Origin: a virus
Virus record (IMG/VR): IMGVR_UViG_3300020463_000069
Location: 1 to 33,350 of that record
DNA: 33,350 bases
Reading direction: 5' to 3' (one strand)
Positions 13,600 through 22,953 of the stretch are shown here, in pieces. Under the pieces are notes generated by a model, which ran no database searches, was not told where the DNA came from, and was given only the letters and a program-made list of their open reading frames with translations. How positions within the stretch are numbered: the first letter of the stretch is position 1; every line of letters starts with the position of its first letter. A program made the position numbers and the translations under genes.

Positions 13600-14688
13600 C
13601 TAATAAGTACCTCCGTCTATGTCGAACCCACTAACAGATCCATTTTCTAGGAATGTTACTAAATCAGAAAATGCAACTTGAACCATTGTTCCATTATCAT
13701 TAACAACCATACGATCTGCTTGAGCTAAAGTTGTTGCTGTTGCTGATGTTGACCCATCAGTACAAGTGTTTAATTCTGTAGTTGTGGAGAGTAATCCATC
13801 AAGTTTGTTTATTTCAGCAGTAGTTACTGTCGCACCGTCTAATTTATTTAATTCTGCGGTTGTAACTGTTGCACCGTCAAGAATTTGAACTTCTGCTTGT
13901 GTTAAATCTGCTAAAGCGGTTGCTGTGCCAGCAGCCATTGTTGCAAGTTCGTCTAACTGTGGGTCATAACTTTGAACGTCTGAACCGATGGCGACTCCAA
14001 GATTTGTTCTAGCCCCACTTGCGTTTGAAGCACCAGTACCCCCATGTGCCACTCCTATATCAGTACCACTCCAAACTCCAGATGTAATAGTGCCGACAGA
14101 AGTTAAGCTAGATGCTAAAACTGTTGAACCAAGTCCTGTTTTTGATAAAACAACAGAACCATCAATACGGAAATTTTTGGATGCAACAAGCTCTAAATGT
14201 TCTGAAGATGTCCAAGAATCTGTTGCATTTAACCAATTAAAAGTATGGTCTGATGTACCCTTTAAAGTAAGTCCACCACCGTTTGCAGTTGTATCAGTAG
14301 GCGAGCTTACCTTACCTAATTCAATATTTTTGTCTGCGACATCAATCGTACTTGAGGAAATCGTAGTGGTCGTACCTTGAACTGTTAAGTTCCCAACAAC
14401 TGTTAAATTTTGGTTAACTGAAAAAGATGGAATTGTAGCACTACTTAAATCAAGAGTTCCTGTAAATGTTTTATTTCCAGATATTGTTTGTGCGCCTGTT
14501 TTATCAACAAAAGCCCCTGACCCTGCTATCGCTTTTATTGATGTTGCAGAACCTCCAGCCCCACCTGACCCGATACCAAGATATAAAGTATCATCAACTG
14601 CGTTATACGCTGGTTCTGTTTCCATCAAAGAAGATGGTGCGCCAGCAGCACCAGACGCTCTTCTTTTGAATCTTAAAATGTTTGCCAT
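13600..14688 (-). CDS. tail fibre protein, 362 aa
   Basis: ATG 14688 to TAA 13600-13602. N-terminus MANILRFKRRASGAAGAP is the basic attachment start seen in many marine phage fibres. It contains LYLGIGSGGAGGSAT, FVDKTGAQTISGNKTFTGTLDLS, then NLTVVGNLTVQGTTTT and DIGVAHGGTGASNAS segments typical of phage fibre beta-structures. Three tandem Leu-Asp-Gly units occur near the C-terminus (QILDGATVTTAELNKLDG style). It precedes the giant fibre in the same operon and probably forms an adaptor or a second short fibre. Confidence 0.8.
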   Translation of the reverse strand: MANILRFKRRASGAAGAPSSLMETEPAYNAVDDTLYLGIGSGGAGGSATSIKAIAGSGAFVDKTGAQTISGNKTFTGTLDLSSATIPSFSVNQNLTVVGNLTVQGTTTTISSSTIDVADKNIELGKVSSPTDTTANGGGLTLKGTSDHTFNWLNATDSWTSSEHLELVASKNFRIDGSVVLSKTGLGSTVLASSLTSVGTITSGVWSGTDIGVAHGGTGASNASGARTNLGVAIGSDVQSYDPQLDELATMAAGTATALADLTQAEVQILDGATVTTAELNKLDGATVTTAEINKLDGLLSTTTELNTCTDGSTSATATTLAQADRMVVNDNGTMVQVAFSDLVTFLENGSVSGFDIDGGTY

Positions 14689-14727
14689 GAGCTTAGTTTA
14701 GGTAAAGGCTAGTGGGAGCAATGGATT

Positions 14728-14955
14728 TCAAAAATTCCCTCCATCGGTGAGAGTAAGTGGAGTAACATCTGCATCAGCCACATAGGAATCCGCAGAAGCT
14801 TTATACCTAATGATACTCCCATCTACTCTATTTGTATCTATTAATTCTAACCCTTTTGCGCCTTGAGGACCTGGAGTTATTACAGAAACTACTTTTGTTT
14901 GCGAATTTACTGATATTTTTTTACTAGGAGCAGTAACTGTTATTTTTTTACTCAT
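14728..14955 (-). CDS. small fibre-associated protein with collagen-like turn, 75 aa
   Basis: ATG 14955 (overlapping the previous stop as ATGA) to TAA 14728-14730. Basic beta-like N-terminus (MSKKITVTAPSKKISVNS), then TPGPQGAKG, a short Gly-x-y collagen-like element used for trimerisation in phage fibre proteins, then a polar tail. It lies between tail-tip and fibre genes and is probably a virion or fibre connector subunit. No named family. Confidence 0.6.
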   Translation of the reverse strand: MSKKITVTAPSKKISVNSQTKVVSVITPGPQGAKGLELIDTNRVDGSIIRYKASADSYVADADVTPLTLTDGGNF

Positions 14956-15302
14956 CTTGAATACCCTGGATATACTGTAATTGTACCTTTGACGTAAGTT
15001 TCTCTTTCTCCAGTTGAGCTAATTAAAACGATATCATATTGTAACTCGTCTGGAAAATGAATAGTTTGATCATCTGTTAATGATAATTTAATTTTACCGT
15101 TAGGTCTATCTGTATAAGTAACAATAAAATCTGCATATTTGAAATCTCTATCTTTATCCCAAGCTTGAGATAAGACAGAAAAACCAGCTAAATCCATAGC
15201 AGTATAACTTCCATCAGTTTGTTCGTTTTCAATAAGATACTCCTGATTCCAATCAGTAGCTCTATAAACATCAAAATCTTGCAATGCTGGTGGAGATGAC
15301 AT
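14952..15302 (-). CDS. tail/baseplate-associated beta-sandwich protein, 116 aa
   Basis: ATG 15302 to TGA 14952-14954. Starts MSSPPALQDFDVYRATDWNQEY, then beta strands (AMDLAGFSVLSQAWDKDR, YADFIVTYTDRPNGKIKLSLT) and ends with ELQYDIVLISSTGERETYVKGTI. This is the pattern of small Ig-like phage proteins related to baseplate upper-protein N-termini (BppU-like) that dock fibres onto the tail. The assignment is by pattern only. Coupled by ATGA to the following small gene. Confidence 0.6.
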   Translation of the reverse strand: MSSPPALQDFDVYRATDWNQEYLIENEQTDGSYTAMDLAGFSVLSQAWDKDRDFKYADFIVTYTDRPNGKIKLSLTDDQTIHFPDELQYDIVLISSTGERETYVKGTITVYPGYSR

Positions 15303-15304
15303 TG

Positions 15305-15496
15305 TTAATCAGTTGGAGCTTCATTAGGAGCATCTTGTGTTGGAGGCTCAATTTTATTATATCCGTTGATTTCACCATTTAAAGAGTCAACTTGTTTTTC
15401 AATTTGTTTGGATTCTGCTTGTAATTCGTTCCATTTTTTGACAAGTTCTTGTCCTTTTGCTTGAGCTTCTGCTCTTAGTTCTGAAATAGTAGACAT
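15305..15496 (-). CDS. short coiled-coil protein, 63 aa
   Basis: ATG 15496 to TAA 15305-15307. Residues 3-47 have clear heptad spacing (ISELRAEAQAKGQELVKKW, then KQIEKQVDSLNGEI), followed by a Pro-rich acidic tail. Likely a trimeric or dimeric coiled coil bridging tail fibre parts, or a small chaperone. A TATAAT box lies 26-31 bases upstream. Confidence 0.6.
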   Translation of the reverse strand: MSTISELRAEAQAKGQELVKKWNELQAESKQIEKQVDSLNGEINGYNKIEPPTQDAPNEAPTD

Positions 15497-15521
15497 AAAT
15501 AAAATAGATATATGTAATCTT

Positions 15522-15549
15522 ATTATATAACGTATTTATTACATTTCCA
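15522..15549 (-). promoter_or_regulatory. possible mid-operon promoter
   Basis: Minus-strand -10 TATAAT (15522-15527), 16-base spacer, -35 TGGAAA (15544-15549, 4/6), in the gap after the 15539-17407 fibre stop. It could boost the downstream fibre genes. The -35 lies inside the fibre's last codons. Confidence 0.35.
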
Positions 15550-17407
15550 CTTCTGTAAGGTTAAATTTATAAATTTTACCATTTCTATGATTTTTTAAAA
15601 ACAAATCATTTTCTCCCTCTTGAATTGTAAAGTCGCCCCATGTGCCGTCAACATCATTTGCCCCACCTTTATTAGATAATTTAAGGTCATTAACATATAA
15701 GTTTTGCCACCTTGCACCAGATGAACCTAAGTTAATAGACCCTGTAGGAACAATACTATGGTCAAAAACAAAATCACTACCATCCATATCTATTCTTCCA
15801 ACATTATCTGCTGTTGAACCATCTGATGTATGAAAATCTATATAACGACCAGCTTCTAAAACTCCACTTCCATCAACAAAAGGTACTACACCCCAACGAT
15901 TACCTGATGAAGACGAACTTAAACCACCTAACTGTGTAGCACTACCACTTAGTGATCCAGTAATTGTTCCTGATACTGTAATACCTGATGCTGTTATATC
16001 TATTACTTTTGTATTATTAACACCAATTCCAATATTATTTGCCCCGATCCTATACATTCCGCAATCTGTATCATTCATAAAACTTACACTTGGATTAGCT
16101 TGCGAGCCATCTTTTGCTTGTAATTGATTTTCTAAAATTACAAGACAATCAGTAGTATCTTGTACTGAGCCACTATCAGTAACATTGCTTCTTAATCCAA
16201 ACCTAAACTCTGCTCCAGAGGTGCTGTCAGTATTAACAGTAATTCTTGCTGAGTTACCAGCTTGCTCTGGAACACCTTGTACATGATTCCATGTGATGTT
16301 TGCATTTCCATAACCGTCATTAACAGTTAAAGCAACACCCCCAGACGCAAGACCAGAGATAATGTGACTACTAGATGCTATAACTCCAGTAACATCGAGT
16401 GGATGTGCTGGAGATGTTTTTTTAACACCTAAACCAGTTGATGTGATACGAAGATAATCACTTGAACCATCTCTACTTCTAAATCTTTGAACGTCCGCAT
16501 CTATATATGAGTCGTTTGCATCAGTACCAAAACGTGCGTAGCCATCATTATTTTCAACTCTTATATATACAGCACTATTTGTTGCTTGTTTAACGTGTAA
16601 CTGATCATCTGGACTTGCATCATCTCCGATACAAACAGCACCACCAGAATCAATAACCATTCTAGTTGCGTTAGTTGTTAAAAATTTCATATCCGCTGCT
16701 TCATTAGCTTCAATTACGAAATCTCCTGTTCCTCTATGAATTAATGATGTACTTGAATTAGCACCACCACTAGCTCTAATAATTCTAAAGCCGTAAGCTG
16801 TATAAGTTTCATCTCCAACTAAATCAATATAAGCGTTTCTATTACCAGTACCCCCCTCACCAAGCTCTAATCTTGAGTCACCACTACCATTGTTTAATCT
16901 AAAATTACCCACAATATCAAGGGTATAAGCTGGATTTACAGTGCCTATCCCGACCTGACCGTTGCTTTCTATCGTTAATCTGTCTTGACTATTTGTAGTA
17001 AATCTAACTTCATTAGCTGCTGGCAAATAGAATCCATTGGCTGGTGCTGTTGTGCCAGTAGCATTAAATCTTGCACCTTGAACTTGACCAGTTGCGGTAA
17101 CACTTACAGCACTTGCTGTTGCTGTTGCTGTTATATCAGCAGCTTCTAAATTTACAAATTTATGTGTACCACTATTACCTTCTAATCTTTCCCAGTTATT
17201 ATTTGCAGAATTTCTACGTTGAAAATATTTTTGGGTTGCGTTCCATCTAATAGACCTTGCACCCCAACTATTTGAACCGTCTGCTGGTAAGCCTGTTACA
17301 GTAACATCTGTTGAATATAAAGAACCTACAACTTCATCTCTACCTTTTAATTCGGTAATAAAGTTAGTATATGTGCTTGTTAAAGCTGGTTTTGTAAAGT
17401 CGGCCAT
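15539..17407 (-). CDS. tail fibre protein, 622 aa
   Basis: ATG 17407 to TAA 15539-15541. A Shine-Dalgarno AGAGGAG sits just upstream, inside the end of gpJ. N-terminus MADFTKPALTSTYTNFI with SIRWNATQKYFQRRNSANNNWERLEG is a fibre attachment start. The middle has repeated beta segments (RLTIESNGQVGIGTVNPAYTLDI, DSRLELGEGGTG, RMVIDSGGAVCIGDDASP). The C-terminus (LGSSGARWQNLYVND, NDVDGTWGDFTIQEGE, LFLKNHRNGKIYKF) is closely related to that of the giant fibre. Directly abuts gpJ. Likely host-recognition fibre or side fibre. Confidence 0.85.
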   Translation of the reverse strand: MADFTKPALTSTYTNFITELKGRDEVVGSLYSTDVTVTGLPADGSNSWGARSIRWNATQKYFQRRNSANNNWERLEGNSGTHKFVNLEAADITATATASAVSVTATGQVQGARFNATGTTAPANGFYLPAANEVRFTTNSQDRLTIESNGQVGIGTVNPAYTLDIVGNFRLNNGSGDSRLELGEGGTGNRNAYIDLVGDETYTAYGFRIIRASGGANSSTSLIHRGTGDFVIEANEAADMKFLTTNATRMVIDSGGAVCIGDDASPDDQLHVKQATNSAVYIRVENNDGYARFGTDANDSYIDADVQRFRSRDGSSDYLRITSTGLGVKKTSPAHPLDVTGVIASSSHIISGLASGGVALTVNDGYGNANITWNHVQGVPEQAGNSARITVNTDSTSGAEFRFGLRSNVTDSGSVQDTTDCLVILENQLQAKDGSQANPSVSFMNDTDCGMYRIGANNIGIGVNNTKVIDITASGITVSGTITGSLSGSATQLGGLSSSSSGNRWGVVPFVDGSGVLEAGRYIDFHTSDGSTADNVGRIDMDGSDFVFDHSIVPTGSINLGSSGARWQNLYVNDLKLSNKGGANDVDGTWGDFTIQEGENDLFLKNHRNGKIYKFNLTEVEM

Positions 17408-20400
17408 TTAAACTCCTCTTACAGTAAAGTCTACAGTTCCAGCAACACCGTTGCCACTATTATCGTACAAAAATACTTTAAACCCATCTTGTGGATTTGC
17501 TGCATCTACAAAATCATAAATAGCATATTTTGCAGTTGAACTTGATCCTTGTATTGTTAATTGAATTGAATCAACGTCAATAAAAGTTTCTGTAAATGTA
17601 ATTTCCTTGCCAGAGACTTGAGATTCTGAAGCAGTTACATCTACTCTACCTTGATCTGTTTTACGTTTTAAAAATGTTTTAACACGAATACTATTTACTT
17701 TAATTAAATCATCGTTATTTGCACCAACAAATGTATATCTAATTTTTATATATCTGAAATTTTGTCCTAAAACATTTGCATTACCTAAACCTTTATCTGT
17801 AAAAGTTGAATTGTCAGGTGAGGTATATATACGAGGTGTAATTGTTAAACCCGACCCAATTGTTTCAGCAGCTACTAATCCAATACTTACTTCAATTCTT
17901 GTGGAGTCAATTGTAGCTCCTGTATCTATAACTTCTTCGTAACTACCTGAGTTTTCACTAGGTAAAGCATAAACAGTGGAGCTACCATAAACACCAAAAG
18001 TCCTAGACGTATCATTGTTATTTGGGTCAAAATGTTGTTTCCAAGTTCTTGATGAATTTATACAAAAGAATAGGCCACCGCCATCAGCAAATCCATTTAC
18101 GATTGTACCGTTAAATGTACTTGCGAAATCTTGTGTTAACACAAAATCAGGGGGTTGATTTACTTCTGCTACAACAGATGCTTGAGTTCCTTCGTTACCA
18201 GCAGTATTAACTGGTTTTAAAATATATTCAAATTGACCGCCCACCTGTTCAAAAACTGTTGTAAAAGTTCCTAGTTTTTGTCCAACTAAAGTGCTTAAAT
18301 TATTTCTATATACGTTGTAATGTTTTATTGGTAATTGATCTACACCAACAGCACTTTCTGTCCATCTTAATAAGACGTTATTATCAATAACTTCATCAAC
18401 TAAAGAACCATTATTATCTGTTACTGCCGATGGCAAAGTAACTATAAAATTTACATCTTGTAACGAACCATCGTTTCCATTTATATCAACAGCCCTAACA
18501 AAATATTTTTGAGTGGTTTCTGTCCAAGTAACTTCCTCTGTGACGGATGTACCATTTTGTTGAAAATCAGCAGTACCCACAGATGTAGCTCCAGCATTTT
18601 CTCTGTAAATTTTATAAAAAGCTATTGGTAATCCATTAACTTTTCCACTAACAGTTGGTAGTGGTACTTCATCCCAACTTACAAAAGCACTAGCCCCTTT
18701 TATTACAGCAGTAAGACTTGTAGGTGCTGGAGATGGACTTACTGATACATCTGGATAGTTTGAAATTCCAGTACGGCCAATATTTCCAAGAGTACTAACA
18801 TCATTTGTCGAATTAGCATCTCTAGCTGCTACAAAAAATCTTCTTGGAGTTGATGTGTTAAGAACACTGTGGTCAACATCTAACAAATAACTCTCAGAAT
18901 TTATTACATCTACAGCCGTAGCAGCACCAAAATCAGTGTTATCAGTAGGACTTGCTTTAATTATATAATCTTTAATTTTAGTAGATCCTTCTGTAGGTTT
19001 TGCCCATGTAAGTCTAATTTTTGAACCCTCATAAGAATAAGTAATATTTGGTGCTGATGCTTTACCAAATACAACAGCAAGTGTTTTATCTGTACTTTCT
19101 CGACCTGTAATATCTCTTGCCCTAACTTTAAATGTTTGATCTGTTGACCATGTTACAGGCAAAGTAAAAGTTAATGAATTTGTTGTAGCTATAACTGTTG
19201 TACCTTGTCTTATTTCATATTCTTTAATTGCAAATCTATTTCCATTAATCACAGACGCACTCCAATTTAAAATGTAATTATCATCTTGATAAGAACCAGT
19301 TAATGTTGATGGAGTATTAGGATTATCAAATGAGATATTTGCTGTTCTAGCAAGGTTACTTTCATTGCCATCATCATCAACAGCTTTAATTGAATATGTT
19401 TGACTTGCATCACCACTTGCTGGAAGGGTAGGTACAACAACTGAAGTTGCCTTGTATTCTCCTAAAAGAGTGCCACTGCCATAAGTCCCTTCGTATATTA
19501 TGTAACCTCTTATATCCAGATCAGCAAACTCAGGACGTATTGCTACTGTTGCAGTCCAAGATAAAACTACTCCTAAATTAGGATCTAAAGATGCTGCAAA
19601 ATCTGGATTAACTTGTGATGGTTTTGCGCTTTTACCTTCAACTTCAAAAGCAGTTTTAGTTAAAGGTGAACTGGATTTTTTACCTGATGCACTAACACTT
19701 CTAACTTCAAAATCAAAGAATGATTTGCCAGTTGAAGTACTTACAGCAATATCATCAATACTAAAACTTGGATTTTGTACTTCTACAGTTTGAAACCCAC
19801 TTGAATCTTTTTGGTATCTAAGTTCATATCTATTAACTCCACTAACAGGTTTCCAAGCCAATAAAACTCTTACCTTAACTTGAGTTCTATACTTATATAA
19901 TTGTTCAATTGGATATGTAAAACCACCTGATACTGGACTAACCGTTCCATCAGATAATATTTCAGTATCTGATGCCCAATCACTAGGGCTAACTGGTATC
20001 AAATCAAGATTAGTAACATCTCTATGTTTAAGAGTTTCTAATGCTTCTACTGCTGCATATTTTGATTCGTTATGTAAAACAGCAGTTACACCATATGTAA
20101 AATCATCACTTTCTTCTACAGATACAACTTTATATAACTGTGATTGTATTGCTGCACTTGTACCATTAGTTTCTATTATCCAAAACGACCCCACGTTAGG
20201 ATCTGTATCTTGAAACGTATCAGTATAAACAGGATTTGGTTGTCTTGTGTTATCTAGAAAAGGTTTATTACCACTAGCATCATTAACTTTCTTTTGAAAT
20301 CTATTAACTACTGTAATCGTTTTTGCTGTCGTATCAATACCATTAGCAGATATAGTCTTTTGGCTTATTTGTCCGTCTGGAAGAATTACAGTTAATTGCC

Positions 20401-22351
20401 CTCCAAGACCACCAGTTAATATTGGAAGATCAATTATATTATCAATTCCAATAACAGTATTATTAACTGATGTTATTTGACCTCCCCTACGAACACCTGA
20501 TTTTACAGGATCTTGAATTTCAATAATTTGGCCGGGAGTAATTAAAGCTCCAGCTTGTATTGTTGTAGTAAATGAAACTATATCTGTTTCTGTTGCAAGA
20601 GTAGTTAGAAACCATTTAGCTAGTCGTCTAGCTTGATGTCTTGAAGTTACTCCAAAACTATCAATCGTTTTAGTAACTGCACCGTACTTAAGAACAGCAT
20701 CATTATCAATTACTTGTTCATATGCTGCATCTCTTAATTCAATATCAAAATATTTAACGACTATAACTGTTGCTCTAGTCTTCGCTCCACTACCAGAATA
20801 AGAAAAACCATCTCTAGTTACGTTTGCATTAGTAAATAAAAACGAAGGATCAATACCAGCTTTATCTTGTATTAGGCTTACACTACCTGAGACATATAAC
20901 GGCATAGCCCTAAAAACTGAACATAAGCTATTAACAGTTTTAAAAACATCTTGTCTCGTCTGTATATTTACATTTAGACTAAACCTTGGCTCTGTAATTG
21001 TAGTAACTACACCAGTACCTGATCTATCTTTAAAGGTTACAAGTTCTGATGAATATACAGATGCTGCGTAAAAGCTGTAAACATCTAACTGACTAGCACT
21101 TATAAAATCTCCACAGCCATATCTTTGACTTGTTAAAAGGTCGAATAAACACCATGCTGGGTCTGTTGTCCATTGTGCTGATCCTAACGTGCCATTAAAA
21201 ACATAATTAGTAGGATAAATAATTCTTCCATTATCTGGGTCAACTGTGACACCATTCGGAATTTTTACTTTTATGCCTTTTATTAAATAAGATCTTTTAG
21301 GTACTGAATTAAATTGTTCTGCATCTATTCTTAACCCAAGAACAGCAGAGTTAGGATAGTTAAATCTTTGACCGAAAGTAACAGTTCCAGTTACGTTTGC
21401 ATCTTCTGTATGTTCAGCTTTTATTACGCTAGGTGAGACAACTGTGGTTATCACCATGCTGGTATTAGTACTATTATTAAATTCACAACCAATACTGTCT
21501 CCTACTTCTAATAAATGATCTGTTGATGAATTGATAGTTACTATTTTCCCTGCACCGCCACTACCATTGTTATGTGTATATGTCCCAGACAAATCAGATG
21601 CTTGATGTTTAATTAACGTATGAGAAGTGACATAAAATTTACTGACATGACTAATGAATCCATCATTATCATTCATGAAAGTTGTATCACTAGCTGAAGT
21701 TCTTATAACTTTAAATCTTGCTGGAAAAGTATCTGCACTGATATCAAAAGCATATTGTTTTTGATAAAGATCAGCAGTTCTACCTTTGATTTTTTGTTGA
21801 ATTGATCCATTTACAGAAAAATCTGAGAACGCACCATTATTAACTGATTTTTGAAATTTAAAAGTAAATTCTGTTCCTTCTGTATCTCCATTGTTTTTTA
21901 TTTTTTGCAGACTAGGAACACTTATTAAAAATAAAACTTGATCTACACTAGGATCAGTAATATTGAACTGTTGACCTGTACTGTCAATTTCTACCCCTGA
22001 TTGAGAATTATTAATAATATTAGATGCTTTTTCAAAGCCAGGTAAAACTGATTGATTTGCTGTTCCATTCTCAACTCGAACAATAACATCATCAAAATTA
22101 ACAGTGCCATCTGAATTTTTTAAAGGAGTGTTATCTAAAAATATTGAACGCATCCAAGCATCTGTTGCTCCTGAAATTGGGTTAACAAATCCTTGATCAA
22201 CTAACCCAGCTATTTCTCCTTCACTTATAAGATCTACAATATGTCCAAAAGATCTACTATTTAAAGAATCTGGATCAGTAGAAGGTGTTCGTGAACCGCC
22301 TCCACCGCCTTTACCTCCACCGCCTCCAGAACCAGCAATAAATTTATTCAT
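17408..22351 (-). CDS. J: tail tip attachment protein, lambda gpJ-like, 1647 aa
   Basis: ATG 22351 to TAA 17408-17410; AGAGG Shine-Dalgarno just upstream. N-terminal poly-Gly stretch (residues 7-20), then SFGHIVDLISEGEIAGLV and SIFLDNTPLKNSDG, the gpJ/TipJ signature. The core (to about residue 800) is baseplate-hub-like and contains LCSVFRAMPLYVSGSVSLIQD and GQIIEIQDPVKSG. About six fibronectin-III-like repeats follow (for example VVLSWTATVAIRPEFADLD, NYILNWSAS, IRLTWAKPTEG, AFVSWDEVP), then a beta-rich C-terminal end. At 1647 residues it is longer than lambda gpJ (1132), mostly through the FN3 array. Last conserved gene of the tail-tip set; binds host surface. Confidence 0.92.
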   Translation of the reverse strand: MNKFIAGSGGGGGKGGGGGSRTPSTDPDSLNSRSFGHIVDLISEGEIAGLVDQGFVNPISGATDAWMRSIFLDNTPLKNSDGTVNFDDVIVRVENGTANQSVLPGFEKASNIINNSQSGVEIDSTGQQFNITDPSVDQVLFLISVPSLQKIKNNGDTEGTEFTFKFQKSVNNGAFSDFSVNGSIQQKIKGRTADLYQKQYAFDISADTFPARFKVIRTSASDTTFMNDNDGFISHVSKFYVTSHTLIKHQASDLSGTYTHNNGSGGAGKIVTINSSTDHLLEVGDSIGCEFNNSTNTSMVITTVVSPSVIKAEHTEDANVTGTVTFGQRFNYPNSAVLGLRIDAEQFNSVPKRSYLIKGIKVKIPNGVTVDPDNGRIIYPTNYVFNGTLGSAQWTTDPAWCLFDLLTSQRYGCGDFISASQLDVYSFYAASVYSSELVTFKDRSGTGVVTTITEPRFSLNVNIQTRQDVFKTVNSLCSVFRAMPLYVSGSVSLIQDKAGIDPSFLFTNANVTRDGFSYSGSGAKTRATVIVVKYFDIELRDAAYEQVIDNDAVLKYGAVTKTIDSFGVTSRHQARRLAKWFLTTLATETDIVSFTTTIQAGALITPGQIIEIQDPVKSGVRRGGQITSVNNTVIGIDNIIDLPILTGGLGGQLTVILPDGQISQKTISANGIDTTAKTITVVNRFQKKVNDASGNKPFLDNTRQPNPVYTDTFQDTDPNVGSFWIIETNGTSAAIQSQLYKVVSVEESDDFTYGVTAVLHNESKYAAVEALETLKHRDVTNLDLIPVSPSDWASDTEILSDGTVSPVSGGFTYPIEQLYKYRTQVKVRVLLAWKPVSGVNRYELRYQKDSSGFQTVEVQNPSFSIDDIAVSTSTGKSFFDFEVRSVSASGKKSSSPLTKTAFEVEGKSAKPSQVNPDFAASLDPNLGVVLSWTATVAIRPEFADLDIRGYIIYEGTYGSGTLLGEYKATSVVVPTLPASGDASQTYSIKAVDDDGNESNLARTANISFDNPNTPSTLTGSYQDDNYILNWSASVINGNRFAIKEYEIRQGTTVIATTNSLTFTLPVTWSTDQTFKVRARDITGRESTDKTLAVVFGKASAPNITYSYEGSKIRLTWAKPTEGSTKIKDYIIKASPTDNTDFGAATAVDVINSESYLLDVDHSVLNTSTPRRFFVAARDANSTNDVSTLGNIGRTGISNYPDVSVSPSPAPTSLTAVIKGASAFVSWDEVPLPTVSGKVNGLPIAFYKIYRENAGATSVGTADFQQNGTSVTEEVTWTETTQKYFVRAVDINGNDGSLQDVNFIVTLPSAVTDNNGSLVDEVIDNNVLLRWTESAVGVDQLPIKHYNVYRNNLSTLVGQKLGTFTTVFEQVGGQFEYILKPVNTAGNEGTQASVVAEVNQPPDFVLTQDFASTFNGTIVNGFADGGGLFFCINSSRTWKQHFDPNNNDTSRTFGVYGSSTVYALPSENSGSYEEVIDTGATIDSTRIEVSIGLVAAETIGSGLTITPRIYTSPDNSTFTDKGLGNANVLGQNFRYIKIRYTFVGANNDDLIKVNSIRVKTFLKRKTDQGRVDVTASESQVSGKEITFTETFIDVDSIQLTIQGSSSTAKYAIYDFVDAANPQDGFKVFLYDNSGNGVAGTVDFTVRGV

Positions 22352-22953
22352 TAAGCCTCTATATCGTTAGTTTCAACTTTCGTTGAAATAGGAATCGAGC
22401 CGACCAAAGTTTTTCCATATACCACAGGAATTGCAGTCCCTGCTCTTGTAGTCTGTTGCACCCCACTAAAAGAAAAAGATTTTATAGGATCTGTTTCTTC
22501 ATCTGGTAGTTCTGGAGTTGGTGTAAGTAAACCAGCAACACCACTTAAGACTAATAACATTCCAATCTTTCCAGACAAAGCCCAAAAATTAATTCCAGCA
22601 CTTCCAAGAATAGGCTCTTTCAATAAACTTATAAAACTCATTTGCCCTCCAAACATCCCCAAACCAATCAAAGCAACTCCAGCTATTATTTTTCCTACAT
22701 TACCAGCACCAGTAACGACAGGTATAATCTTTATATCTAAACCACCGCTAGGGAAATCAAGTAACTCTTCGTCAATATTATGTTCCCCCACATAAACTTT
22801 ATAAAATTGACTAGACATATGTTGTTCTAATCCAGCAAAATTTGCTTTTAAAAAACGTACTGCATCTATTGGTTGATTTATAACAGCTTCGAATTGATTT
22901 TGACCACCACAAAAATTTGCAAGTTCTCCATATAGTCTTACCTTACTTAACAT
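22351..22953 (-). CDS. I: tail assembly protein I, lambda gpI-like, 200 aa
   Basis: ATG 22953 to TAA 22351-22353 (1-base TAATG overlap with J). N-terminus VRLYGELANFCGGQNQFEA and DAVRFLKANF matches the Lambda_tail_I ubiquitin-like domain; then a Gly-rich hydrophobic segment with two hydrophobic stretches (VGKIIAGVALIGLGMFGG; ALSGKIGMLLVLSGVAGLL) and a C-terminus QTTRAGTAIPVVYGKTLVGS typical of gpI. In lambda it is needed for tail tip assembly but its place in the virion is unclear. Neighbours K and J fix the call. Confidence 0.9.
   Translation of the reverse strand: MLSKVRLYGELANFCGGQNQFEAVINQPIDAVRFLKANFAGLEQHMSSQFYKVYVGEHNIDEELLDFPSGGLDIKIIPVVTGAGNVGKIIAGVALIGLGMFGGQMSFISLLKEPILGSAGINFWALSGKIGMLLVLSGVAGLLTPTPELPDEETDPIKSFSFSGVQQTTRAGTAIPVVYGKTLVGSIPISTKVETNDIEA

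Noticed and set aside
13988-14380. 130-aa plus-strand frame opposite the 362-aa fibre
   Set aside because: Shadow frame; Val/Pro-rich antisense text.
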